Source: an uncultured Aquimarina sp. (lineage in GTDB: Bacteria; Bacteroidota; Bacteroidia; Flavobacteriales; Flavobacteriaceae). From it: a stretch of 47,595 bases of DNA. This document shows, one piece after another, positions 26,305 through 34,207 of this stretch (its first letter is position 1; each line of letters opens with the position of its first letter). The DNA lies in the NCBI GenBank assembly GCA_937958985.1, contig CALGLV010000015.1, positions 1-47,595 on the forward strand, read 5' to 3'. The translations under genes and the position numbers were made by a program. The notes beneath the pieces are model-generated. The model saw only the letters and a program-made list of their open reading frames with translations. It ran no database searches and was not told the origin of the DNA.

Positions 26305-27477
26305 TTATCGTATCACTAATTTTTCAGTAGAGGTTGTACCGTCTTCCCCTATAACTTTTACAATATATAAACCTGAAGCTAATGCTGCTGCTCCATTCAT
26401 TTCTATTGAAGTATCACTAGATTGAGTTTCTAAAACCAATGTACCGTTTAAATCGTATACCTGAACTGTAGACCCTGTATCATTATTTGTACTTACTACA
26501 AATTCACCTGAAGTTGGGTTAGGAGATACACTCATCTCTGGCTTATTAGCCACCGTAGTTAATTCTTTACCTGATGGTAAAGTTGCAAAATTAAATCTTC
26601 TTGTAGTATTTGTGAAAGTAGCATTAAGCAAAAATCGAGCCTCACTTGAAGTGTCAAAACCTTCAACAGTATAAGAAAGTTCAAAAATTTCTAACGGTCT
26701 AAATCCTGCTCTTAGCATTTGTCTGAAATGAGTTTCCCATGCTATAACTCCGCTAAATCTTCCATTACCCACAAAACCACTATTATCTCCCCCTCTTTGT
26801 CTGTTAGCTCTACGAGTAGTTCCTTGCCTAACACACTTTATTTGTGTAAAAGTTCTTGTTCCAAAAACAGTCCCTGCTGTTATATCTCTGTTTACATATA
26901 AATCATACATATTCCCTCCTGAAGAATAACTTCTTATATAGTCCATCCCAAAAATTGGATTTTCTCTATCATTCCAACCTTCTACTACATAAAATTCAAT
27001 AATATCCTCTCTACCCGCACCGTTTCTACTCCACCAACCATAGCCACCGTGATAAACATTATTCCTTGATGTTATATCAATAAAATAACTCATATTTCTA
27101 TTAGTATCCGAAGGTCTTTGAGATTCCCTTATTAAAGCATTGTCTATTTCACTCCATTCACCAAATAGATAATCATTTCTTAAATTTCCTCTTCTAGCTG
27201 GGTTTCTGTGAACAGACATGCACGCATCTCTACCAGAATTTTGTGTTTGAAAAATCTCAAAAGTACTATTCCCTGCCCTTGGTTGATGATCGTTACCATC
27301 GCACAAGTCAACTACCGCACCTCTACTGCTAGTTGTCAAAGAACCATTACTTTGCCTTCTAAATGTAAGTTCGGGATGTCTTGGTGATTGAGCACTTACA
27401 GCAACTGAAGAAATAAAAATCCCTAATAATGCTATTGAAGAAAACGTTTTCGCTACCTTTTTTTTAATTAATTTCAT
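26305..27477 (-). CDS. GH11-like (xylanase-fold) secreted protein with T9SS type A sorting domain, copy B
   Basis: 390 residues: signal peptide 1-29 (ends VSAQ), a GH11-like domain at about 71-290 and a T9SS sorting domain at about 307-390. Landmarks: STFEIFQTQNSG, WSEIDNALIR, YGWWSRNG, DIIEFYVVEGW with Glu161, RTFTQIKCVR, HFRQMLRAG and SYTVEGFDTSSEARF with Glu272. The thumb is again non-canonical (AGTVFG, 201-206), and a basic insertion (RQGTTRRANRQRGG, 217-230) is absent from copy A. The two proteins agree at about 93% over the sorting domain, clearly less over the catalytic part. Confidence 0.85.
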   Translation of the reverse strand: MKLIKKKVAKTFSSIALLGIFISSVAVSAQSPRHPELTFRRQSNGSLTTSSRGAVVDLCDGNDHQPRAGNSTFEIFQTQNSGRDACMSVHRNPARRGNLRNDYLFGEWSEIDNALIRESQRPSDTNRNMSYFIDITSRNNVYHGGYGWWSRNGAGREDIIEFYVVEGWNDRENPIFGMDYIRSYSSGGNMYDLYVNRDITAGTVFGTRTFTQIKCVRQGTTRRANRQRGGDNSGFVGNGRFSGVIAWETHFRQMLRAGFRPLEIFELSYTVEGFDTSSEARFLLNATFTNTTRRFNFATLPSGKELTTVANKPEMSVSPNPTSGEFVVSTNNDTGSTVQVYDLNGTLVLETQSSDTSIEMNGAAALASGLYIVKVIGEDGTTSTEKLVIR

Positions 27478-27510
27478 AATGCAATTTTTGTTGTTACTAT
27501 TTTTTTTTAA

Positions 27511-27575
27511 TTGCTCAATATCATTGATTGTTATTTAGATTTGGCCTTATCCAAACAACTACAACGTTTGAGCAA
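27511..27575 (-). promoter_or_regulatory. Conserved upstream element of the GH11-like gene, copy B
   Basis: Counterpart of 25541-25604: TTGCTCAA (27511-27518) pairs with TTGAGCAA (27568-27575), and the core GGCCTTATCC..ACAACTACAACG is kept. Selective retention in both copies suggests a shared regulatory site. Confidence 0.5.
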
Positions 27576-27692
27576 TACAATAATACATTCAACATTTAAA
27601 CTAACACTACTTTTATATTACATATTTTTTTTCTATGTGGAATAATTTTTAATCTAAAGCTTGTCTTTAATCGTTTATTAAAACTGTTAAAC

Positions 27693-27727
27693 AGGAAAAG
27701 CCCATAACTAGATTATGGGCTTTTCCT
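27693..27727. terminator. Terminator after the E2 gene
   Basis: A 15-bp perfect stem AGGAAAAGCCCATAA / TTATGGGCTTTTCCT with a 5-base loop. It lies between E2 (upstream on the minus strand) and the copy B GH11-like gene. Confidence 0.8.
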
Positions 27728-27866
27728 ACAAAAAAATAGAATGTGTTACTAAAAAAAATAAAAAGAGAATATTTTTACCTAAAATCGTGGTCAATAAACC
27801 TGATTTTAACCATAACTTATTAGTAATATGTTATTTACACTTAATAAAATAGATCAAAAAGTATCA

Positions 27867-29219
27867 CTAGATCTCTCTATTAACATTCCAATTTTCTAAA
27901 ATTTCCTTAACACGCTGAACGAATTTTCCTCCAAGAGCTCCATTAACAACTCTGTGATCATAGGAATGTGATAAAAACATGCGTTTACGAATTCCTATAA
28001 AATCGCCTTCGGGAGTTTCTATAACTGCCGGTACTTTTCTAATAGCACCTAAAGCTAAAATCCCTACCTGGGGTTGGCTAATAATAGGTGTTCCCATAAT
28101 AGTTCCGAAGCTCCCTATATTAGTAACAGTGTAAGTCCCCTCTTGAACCTCATCGGGTTTAAGTGCGTTATTCCTTGAACGGGTTGCCAAATCGTTAACT
28201 GTTTTAGCCATTCCGATTAAATTTAACTGATCTGCGTTTTTAATTACAGGTACAATTAAATCACCATTAGGTAATGCTGCAGCCATCCCAATATTGATTG
28301 ACTTTTTCTTAATAATTTTATCTCCATCCAAAGAAACATTCATCATCGGAAATTCTTTAAGAGCTTGAGCGATCACTTCTAAAAAAATTGGAGTAAACGT
28401 CATTTTCTCCCCTTCTCGTTTTTGAAAATTAGTTTTTACTTTTTCGCGCCAATTCCAAATATTAGTAACATCTGCCTCAATAAAAGATTGCACGTGAGCC
28501 GATGTTGCTAATGAATTAACCATGTGCTTAGAAATCATTTTACCCATACGGGTCATTTCAATAACCTCATCTTCACCAGTTGCTATTTTCACCTCCTTTA
28601 AAGTATTCACTACAGGAGTGTTTAGTACTTCTTTTTGGGGAGCAATTTCTACGTCTACAATAGTTTCTGGTATAGGTGCTACTGGTTTTATAGTATTTGC
28701 TTTAGAGGAAATATAGTTTAATATGTCATTTTTTGTAACTCTTTCGCCAACGCCTGTACCTGTAATAGTATCTAATTCTGAAACAGCAATACCTTCTGCA
28801 TTAGCAATATTACGTACTAACGGAGAATAAAACCTACCTGCACTGTTAGTCACAGGAGAGCTTATTTGGTTGGTTGCTACAACTTGTTCTATTTGTAGTT
28901 CTATATCTTCTCCTATAGCTTCAATAGCTCTTGTACTTATAGTTGTTTCCGAATCCTCTGGTTTTTCAACAGTATTTGAGTTGGTATCAATTATAGCTAT
29001 AGTTTGTCCAACACTAACCACTTCTCCTTCTTCAAATAGCTTTTCGCGCAACACCCCTTCAATTTCGCAAGGTACTTCGGTATCTACTTTATCGGTAGCA
29101 ATTTCTAGTACAATATCGTCCGCTTCAATGGTTTCTCCTACCTCCTTTAACCAAGTGGTTACGGTAGCCTCTGCAACGCTTTCTCCCATTTTTGGAAGTT
29201 TCAATTCATACTTTGCCAT
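27867..29219 (-). CDS. 2-oxoacid dehydrogenase complex dihydrolipoyl acyltransferase (E2)
   Basis: 450 residues: lipoyl domain 1-77 with lipoylated Lys44 (EIATDKVDTEVP), a linker, an E3/E1-binding domain at about 130-170 (FYSPLVRNIANAEGIAV ... RVTKNDILNYI) and a catalytic acyltransferase domain at about 215-450. The active-site motif is DHRVVNG with His422; the usual Asp of DHRxxDG is Asn426. The set fits a branched-chain 2-oxoacid dehydrogenase E2 (BkdB-like), though pyruvate or oxoglutarate complexes are not excluded. No E1 or E3 gene is adjacent. Confidence 0.93.
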   Translation of the reverse strand: MAKYELKLPKMGESVAEATVTTWLKEVGETIEADDIVLEIATDKVDTEVPCEIEGVLREKLFEEGEVVSVGQTIAIIDTNSNTVEKPEDSETTISTRAIEAIGEDIELQIEQVVATNQISSPVTNSAGRFYSPLVRNIANAEGIAVSELDTITGTGVGERVTKNDILNYISSKANTIKPVAPIPETIVDVEIAPQKEVLNTPVVNTLKEVKIATGEDEVIEMTRMGKMISKHMVNSLATSAHVQSFIEADVTNIWNWREKVKTNFQKREGEKMTFTPIFLEVIAQALKEFPMMNVSLDGDKIIKKKSINIGMAAALPNGDLIVPVIKNADQLNLIGMAKTVNDLATRSRNNALKPDEVQEGTYTVTNIGSFGTIMGTPIISQPQVGILALGAIRKVPAVIETPEGDFIGIRKRMFLSHSYDHRVVNGALGGKFVQRVKEILENWNVNREI

Positions 29220-29277
29220 AAGTCTATTTTTTACTTCCGCGAATTTAAAAATTATTATGTAGTTTACCCTTAAAGAA

Positions 29278-30408
29278 TTACAAAGAAATCACTTGCCCAC
29301 GCCCAGCACTCGTATCACTTCCTAAAGCGATTTTATTGTTTTCTATAAGAAACCTAAAATAATAGAAAGAGTTGCAATTACTATGAATCAAAAGTATAGC
29401 TTGAGAGAAGCTCATTTGCTTCATATCTAAAAAACATAAAGTTGGTTTTTTTAATACTGAATTTCCGTATACTTTATCTACGGTAGTCAATGCGGTATTA
29501 ATTCTTGTTTTTTTTTGAATTTGATTTACTAATGCTATGTCCGAAGAAAGTACTTCGTTATTTGCAAAGCCAAATCCTAAGGTTTTTTTTGGTGCTTTTT
29601 TAAATATAGAAACTAATTTAATTCCCGTAAAGAAAATACTATTTGTTATAAGTGAAGCTTTAAAATGTTTTTTATAAAACAAATTCATAGCTCCATAAAA
29701 GCGTTTTCGATAAACGGAATCTTTAAAGGTACTTTCGCCTTTAAAATGAATTACTTTTTCTGATCCGTAATAATAGTTTTGATATCCTAATTTTTCGATA
29801 GTGTATGATAAATCAATATCCTCACCATACATAAAATAGCGTTCATCAAAACCACGGGCTTCTTTATATATTTTAGTTTTAAGCAACATAAACGCACCAA
29901 CAAGTATAGACACGCTTCCTTCGTCATCGGGTGCTATATCATTCGAATAGTATGGAGCGTACTTATAAAATTTACTCCCTAACATTTTACAAATAGAAAC
30001 TTTAGGAGAAGGTAAATTACGTTTTGATTCGGGTAAAAATCGGCCTTTACCATCAATAAGCTGAACCCCTAAAACACCTAATTTAGGCAGTGTATGCGCT
30101 TTTTGAAGAGCGTTTACAAAAGTACTTTCTGTAACCACCGTATCCGGATTTAAAATACATACATATTTGCCTTTGGCTATTGCTACTGCTTGATTATTTG
30201 CTTTAGCAAAACCTATATTTTCTTTATTTTCTAAAATTATTATTTCAGGAAAACATGACTTCAACATCGAGACACTGTTGTCCGTGGAATTATTATCTAC
30301 TACAATTATTTCTGCCTGCAGCCCTTCTAAACTTTTTTGAACGCTTTGTAAGCACAAGTATAAAAAATGACACACATTATAATTTAAAATAATTACGGAT
30401 AACTGCAT
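29278..30408 (-). CDS. Family 2 glycosyltransferase
   Basis: 376 residues. GT-A fold: start LSVIILNYNVCHFLYLCL, nucleotide-binding VVDNNSTDNSV at 37-47, the DXD-like LNPDT at 86-90 and MYGEDIDLSYTIEKLG as the catalytic-base region. The GT2 members with this pattern include rhamnosyl- and other envelope-glycan transferases; donor and acceptor are unknown. The C-terminal ~100 residues are less conserved. It lies 1 bp after recR, so the two are co-transcribed. Confidence 0.92.
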   Translation of the reverse strand: MQLSVIILNYNVCHFLYLCLQSVQKSLEGLQAEIIVVDNNSTDNSVSMLKSCFPEIIILENKENIGFAKANNQAVAIAKGKYVCILNPDTVVTESTFVNALQKAHTLPKLGVLGVQLIDGKGRFLPESKRNLPSPKVSICKMLGSKFYKYAPYYSNDIAPDDEGSVSILVGAFMLLKTKIYKEARGFDERYFMYGEDIDLSYTIEKLGYQNYYYGSEKVIHFKGESTFKDSVYRKRFYGAMNLFYKKHFKASLITNSIFFTGIKLVSIFKKAPKKTLGFGFANNEVLSSDIALVNQIQKKTRINTALTTVDKVYGNSVLKKPTLCFLDMKQMSFSQAILLIHSNCNSFYYFRFLIENNKIALGSDTSAGRGQVISL

Positions 30409-30409
30409 A

Positions 30410-31027
30410 TTAGGATTTAAGTGAATTTTCCAACGGAATGCGATTGGTGATACTTCTTCCTAAAGTAATTTCATCGGCAAACTCAATTTCGTCGTTTACT
30501 CCAATACCACGGGCAATGGTAGACATTTGTACATTGGTTCCTTTTAGTTGTTTATAAATATAAAAATTAGTGGTATCACCCTCCATTGAGGCACTTAAAG
30601 CAAAAATAAGTTCTTCTATTTCTCCTAAAGCTACCCTCTCTACCAATTGAGTGATTTTTAAATCATGGGGTCCAATGCCATCCATTGGGCTTATTTTACC
30701 ACCTAAAACATGGTATAAACCTTTAAATTGACTGGTGTTTTCAATAGCCATAACATCCCTTACATCTTCGACCACACAAACAATATTTTTATTACGGTTA
30801 AGACTAGCACATATTTCACATAAGTTAACATCACTAATATTATAACATTCCTTGCAATGTTTTATTTGAGTACGCATTTGATGTAAAGAAGTAGCCAAAT
30901 GTTCAGTTTGACTTTCGGGCTGCCTTAGTAAATGCAACACCAGTCGCAAAGCTGTTCGCTTACCTATTCCCGGTAGTTGAGACATTTCGGCCACAGCCTT
31001 TTCTAATAATTTTGAAGAAAACTCCAT
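30410..31027 (-). CDS. recR: Recombination protein RecR
   Basis: 205 residues, standard RecR: an HhH motif ([12 protein letters not shown]), a C4 zinc finger ([16 protein letters not shown]), a Toprim domain ([14 protein letters not shown] ... [16 protein letters not shown]) and a Walker B-like C-terminus. It works with RecO/RecF to load RecA at gaps. First gene of a pair with the glycosyltransferase. Confidence 0.97.
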   Translation of the reverse strand: MEFSSKLLEKAVAEMSQLPGIGKRTALRLVLHLLRQPESQTEHLATSLHQMRTQIKHCKECYNISDVNLCEICASLNRNKNIVCVVEDVRDVMAIENTSQFKGLYHVLGGKISPMDGIGPHDLKITQLVERVALGEIEELIFALSASMEGDTTNFYIYKQLKGTNVQMSTIARGIGVNDEIEFADEITLGRSITNRIPLENSLKS

Positions 31028-31032
31028 ACCTA

Positions 31033-31040
31033 CAAATATA
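31033..31040 (-). promoter_or_regulatory. Bacteroidetes -7 element for recR
   Basis: Minus-strand TATATTTG (TAnnTTTG) ends 5 bases before the recR ATG, so transcription could begin at or next to the start codon (leaderless mRNA). No good -33 box is seen. Confidence 0.4.
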
Positions 31041-31060
31041 GTGTATCGTTTACTAAATGT

Positions 31061-31068
31061 TATATTTG
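31061..31068 (+). promoter_or_regulatory. Bacteroidetes -7 element for the symporter gene
   Basis: TATATTTG (TAnnTTTG), 23 bases before the preferred ATG at 31092. It supports that start over the longer in-frame ATG at 31041, which would lie upstream of the promoter. Confidence 0.5.
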
Positions 31069-31091
31069 AAGTGTATCATAACTATCTTTTT

Positions 31092-32558
31092 ATGCAATCT
31101 ACCTACATATTACTTATTGTTGTTGCCTACTTTGCGGTTTTAATAGGGATTTCTTTTTTAACCAGCAAAAAAGCTACTAACCAAAGTTTTTTTAAAGCCG
31201 ATAAGCAATCGCCATGGTACTTGGTTGCTTTTGGAATGATTGGAGCCTCATTATCGGGTGTTACATTTATATCGGTACCTGGTTGGGTGCAAAGCAGCCA
31301 ATTTAGTTATATGCAAGTTGTTTTTGGTTATTGGTTAGGCTATATGTTTATTGCTATTGTGCTTATGCCCATATATTACAAACTAAATGTAACCTCTATT
31401 TACGAATATTTAAATACGCGTTTAGGAGTTATTAGCTACAAAACTGGAGCATTTTACTTTTTTATATCTCGTGTTTTAGGTGCTTCGTTTAGATTATTCC
31501 TAGTTGCTATAGTGCTTCAAAATTATGTTTTTGCAGAATTCAATGTCTCTTTTGAAATCACAGTGGCTATATCGATTGTTTTAATTTGGCTTTACACCTT
31601 TAGGTCGGGTATTAAAACTATAGTTTGGACAGACACTTTGCAAACGCTTTTTATGCTTTTAGCAGTATTTATAACCGTTATATTAATTAGTAACGAACTC
31701 GATTTTTCGTTTGTAGATTTATTTTCAAATGAAGCCGTTAATCGATACAACAAAATATGGTTTACAGATAATCTTAATAGCAAAAATTATTTTATTAAAT
31801 CTTTAATTGGTGGGGCCTTTATTGCCATTTGCATGACAGGTTTAGACCAAGATATGATGCAAAAAAACCTAACCTGTAAAACATTAAAAGATGCACAAAA
31901 AAATATGTACAGTTTTAGTGTTGTTCTAATTGCTATAAACTACGTGTTTTTATTGTTAGGTGCTTTATTATTTATTTATGCTGCACAAAAAGGTGTTGAA
32001 ATACCTGTAGTAGATGGGAAAGTAAGAACAGATTTATTATTTCCTGAGATTGCCTTACGGCAGAATTTAGGCTTAGCGCTACCTGTACTTTTTATATTAG
32101 GTTTAATTGCTTCCGCATATTCAAGTGCAGATAGTGCTTTAGCCTCATTAACTACTTCTTTTTGTATCGATTTTTTAGATTTCAAAAACAAACCTAAATC
32201 AAATCAAGTATTCACAAGAAAAATTGTGCACATAGCTATGTCTATTTTGCTAGCTATTGTAGTAATTATTTTTAATAAAATAAGTGACTCCAATGTAATT
32301 TCGACACTACTTAAAGTGGCATCTTATACTTACGGCCCTCTTTTGGGTATGTTCTGTTTTGGAATATTTACGAAACGTGCGGTAAACGATAAATGGGTGT
32401 GGCTAATTAGTTTACTATCAATAGCACTAACATTTGTAATCGCAAATATTCCTTTAGAAACCTTAGGTGGGTATCAATTTGGCTATGAGCTACTACCTAT
32501 TAATGGTTTTTTTACTTATGTAGGACTATTCATATTGTCCTGTAGAAAGCAGTACTAA
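31092..32558 (+). CDS. Sodium:solute symporter (SSS family)
   Basis: 488 residues from ATG 31092 ([19 protein letters not shown]), chosen because it begins just before the first helix and after a promoter-like -7 box. About 13 membrane helices are visible. Family motifs: [33 protein letters not shown] and [18 protein letters not shown] near the sodium site. The solute cannot be read from sequence. The 3' end overlaps the convergent CoA-binding gene by 33 bp. Confidence 0.92.
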   Translation: MQSTYILLIVVAYFAVLIGISFLTSKKATNQSFFKADKQSPWYLVAFGMIGASLSGVTFISVPGWVQSSQFSYMQVVFGYWLGYMFIAIVLMPIYYKLNVTSIYEYLNTRLGVISYKTGAFYFFISRVLGASFRLFLVAIVLQNYVFAEFNVSFEITVAISIVLIWLYTFRSGIKTIVWTDTLQTLFMLLAVFITVILISNELDFSFVDLFSNEAVNRYNKIWFTDNLNSKNYFIKSLIGGAFIAICMTGLDQDMMQKNLTCKTLKDAQKNMYSFSVVLIAINYVFLLLGALLFIYAAQKGVEIPVVDGKVRTDLLFPEIALRQNLGLALPVLFILGLIASAYSSADSALASLTTSFCIDFLDFKNKPKSNQVFTRKIVHIAMSILLAIVVIIFNKISDSNVISTLLKVASYTYGPLLGMFCFGIFTKRAVNDKWVWLISLLSIALTFVIANIPLETLGGYQFGYELLPINGFFTYVGLFILSCRKQY

Positions 32559-32888
32559 TGTACATGATTCTTCGTAAGCTATATTTTCTTGTTTTAGTAA
32601 TTCGTAAAATTCATTATTTTCCGTTCCGGGATTAAAAATTACGCGCTTAGGTTGCAAAGAAATCACATAATCATAATACTCTTTTTGCCGTTTAGGATTT
32701 AAATAAAGTGTTACTGTATCTATATCCTTGTAACTATTTTTTTCTTTTTCTATACTTACATCTAAAACAGTACCTTCTCTTAAACCTATAGCTTTAACGC
32801 TATGCTTATAGTTTCTTAATTTCTTAATAGCTTTATTGGAGTAGCGCTCTTCCTTTAATGAAGCCCCTATAACTAATGTGTTTTTCAT
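32526..32888 (-). CDS. CoA-binding domain protein (YccU-like)
   Basis: 120 residues, a single Rossmann-type CoA-binding domain. Start [20 protein letters not shown] and the segments [20 protein letters not shown] and [15 protein letters not shown] fit the family. Biological role unknown. Its last 33 bp overlap the end of the symporter gene on the opposite strand. Confidence 0.9.
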   Translation of the reverse strand: MKNTLVIGASLKEERYSNKAIKKLRNYKHSVKAIGLREGTVLDVSIEKEKNSYKDIDTVTLYLNPKRQKEYYDYVISLQPKRVIFNPGTENNEFYELLKQENIAYEESCTLVLLSTGQYE

Positions 32889-32971
32889 ATTTTTTTAAAA
32901 TAAATTAAACCCTACTGTTAGTACTTAAACCCGTTTGAGTTTTTATTAAAATTTCAAGTTTTATAAAACTC

Positions 32972-32979
32972 TATTTTTG
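32972..32979 (+). promoter_or_regulatory. Bacteroidetes -7 element for the candidate small RNA
   Basis: TATTTTTG (TAnnTTTG) in an otherwise gene-free gap of 417 bp. It would start a transcript near 32985. The -33 region is weak. Confidence 0.45.
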
Positions 32980-32984
32980 AAATC

Positions 32985-33204
32985 AAACATACAATTAAAT
33001 AAATGTTAAAATTTTAAAAAAATGTAATTCAAAGGAAGTATCCACGTCTATTAGGGTATAATAGTTTAGTTAGTTTAATAGTTTAGTTAGTTAAATTGAT
33101 TTTTGATTTCAATAATTATTATTGTTGATTTAAGTTAGTGTTAGTTAGTGTTTAGTTTATTCAAAAATCAATCGTAAAAGGCCGCCTAGTTAGCGGCCTT
33201 TTTT
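32985..33204 (+). ncRNA. Candidate small RNA of about 220 nt
   Basis: A gap with a -7 promoter box at one end and a strong terminator at the other, with no ORF between. The body holds a 16-nt direct repeat AATAGTTTAGTTAGTT (33060-33075, 33077-33092), further TTAGTTAG repeats at 33134-33157, and a perfect 12-bp long-range stem ATTGATTTTTGA (33095-33106) / TCAAAAATCAAT (33161-33172). I cannot assign it to tmRNA, 6S, SRP or RNase P RNA by signature. Confidence 0.45.
33176..33204 (+). terminator. Strong rho-independent terminator of the candidate small RNA
   Basis: AAAAGGCCGC / GCGGCCTTTT stem (10 bp), loop CTAGTTA, T6 tail. It is unusually GC-rich for this genome and unconnected to any plus-strand protein gene nearby. 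Confidence 0.88.
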
Positions 33205-33255
33205 AGTTTAAAAACTATTGCTGTATTTAAGAGAATACTACTACTTTTTTAAAAC

Positions 33256-33287
33256 AAAAAAAGCCATCAATAAATTGATAGCTTTTA
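33256..33287 (-). terminator. Terminator downstream of the 51-codon ORF
   Basis: Minus-strand hairpin AAAAGCTATCAAT / ATTGATGGCTTTT (one mismatch), followed by T-rich sequence. Confidence 0.7.
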
Positions 33288-33305
33288 AATATTTAAGAAT
33301 ATAAG

Positions 33306-33461
33306 TTATTTATTTTGCTGCCTATAAATAAAATTTGGCTTAACACTAACATCATCAACACCTAGTTCTTGAAAAATTCCACAAGATACTACTCGTTTTA
33401 CTAAACTTTTATTAGAAGTGTTTTTTGCTACCTTCGCAATTTGTGGTGACAGATAATTCAT
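33306..33461 (-). CDS. Possible small protein (51 aa)
   Basis: ORF beginning MNYLSPQIAKVAKNTSNKSL and ending KPNFIYRQQNK; soluble, basic, no signal peptide. Support comes from a terminator just downstream and the lack of any other gene in the gap. No family recognised; the ORF could be chance. 33462-33619 shows nothing further. Confidence 0.4.
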   Translation of the reverse strand: MNYLSPQIAKVAKNTSNKSLVKRVVSCGIFQELGVDDVSVKPNFIYRQQNK

Positions 33462-33619
33462 AAGCCATCTATTTAAAATTAAAAAATTATTTATACTATA
33501 ATAATAGTCGTACTAGTTCCCATTAACTTAATTATTAATATTGTAATAGTTAAATTTATAAAAATTGTTTAATAAAAATTCAATTTTAACTAAAAATTAT
33601 ACAGCGAATAATTTTAATA

Positions 33620-34204
33620 CTATCCATGCATTTTAGCATCTTTATTTAAGTTTCCAATTATTTCTGCTTCATAATCGAGTAACTCTTGCCATTTAGTATC
33701 TACCTCTTCCTTATCGCCGTAAAAACGTGCAAATTTTAAAAACATAGAATAGTGATTCGCCTCACTAACCATTAAATCTCTGTAGAATTTACACAGTTCT
33801 TCGTCTACTAATTGTTCGGAAAGTAATTTAAAACGCTCACAACTTCTGGCTTCTATTAAACCTGCATATAGCAACCTGTGCACTAATTGCGTGGTTCTAC
33901 TTCCCCCTTTAGGGAAAAATTTATGAAGCTCAACTACATATTCGTCCTTTCGGTCTCTACCAAGAATATAACCTCGATCGAGTAATTTTGTTTGCACCAT
34001 TTTAAAATGGCTCATCTCTTCTTTAACCAAAGCTACCATTTCATCAACAAGCTCGGTATATTCTGGAAAACTATTAATTAACGATATTGCAGTAGATGCC
34101 GCTTTTAGCTCGCAATAAGCATGATCGATTAATATTTCTTCTATATTTTTTTCTACTATATTAACCCAACGAGGATCAGTAGGAAGTTTTAAACCTAACA
34201 TCAT
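33620..34204 (-). CDS. miaE: tRNA-(ms2io6A)-hydroxylase (MiaE-like diiron protein)
   Basis: 194 residues, ferritin-like four-helix bundle. Diiron ligands are visible as Glu-rich helices with two ExxH motifs: EEMSHFKMVQ and SEANHYSMFLKF. MiaE hydroxylates the isopentenyl group of ms2i6A37 in tRNAs reading UNN codons. The family is common in Bacteroidetes; whether the tRNA substrate is the same is inference. It lies 3 bp downstream of dnaX. Confidence 0.87.
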   Translation of the reverse strand: MMLGLKLPTDPRWVNIVEKNIEEILIDHAYCELKAASTAISLINSFPEYTELVDEMVALVKEEMSHFKMVQTKLLDRGYILGRDRKDEYVVELHKFFPKGGSRTTQLVHRLLYAGLIEARSCERFKLLSEQLVDEELCKFYRDLMVSEANHYSMFLKFARFYGDKEEVDTKWQELLDYEAEIIGNLNKDAKMHG

Positions 34205-34207
34205 AAT

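Larger units (their letters stand above)
25987..28110. repeat. Tandem segmental duplication, unit 2 (parental copy)
   Basis: Begins GTGTCGAAATTAACCAACAT, the counterpart of 23969 onward, and ends inside the intact E2 gene where the unit 1 fragment breaks off. It contains the second GH11-like gene. The two junctions define a head-to-tail duplication of about 2.1 kb. Confidence 0.8.

Noticed and set aside
33060..33157. TTAGTTAG repeats as a CRISPR array
   Set aside because: Repeats are short, irregular and nearly contiguous with no unique spacers, and no cas genes are nearby.
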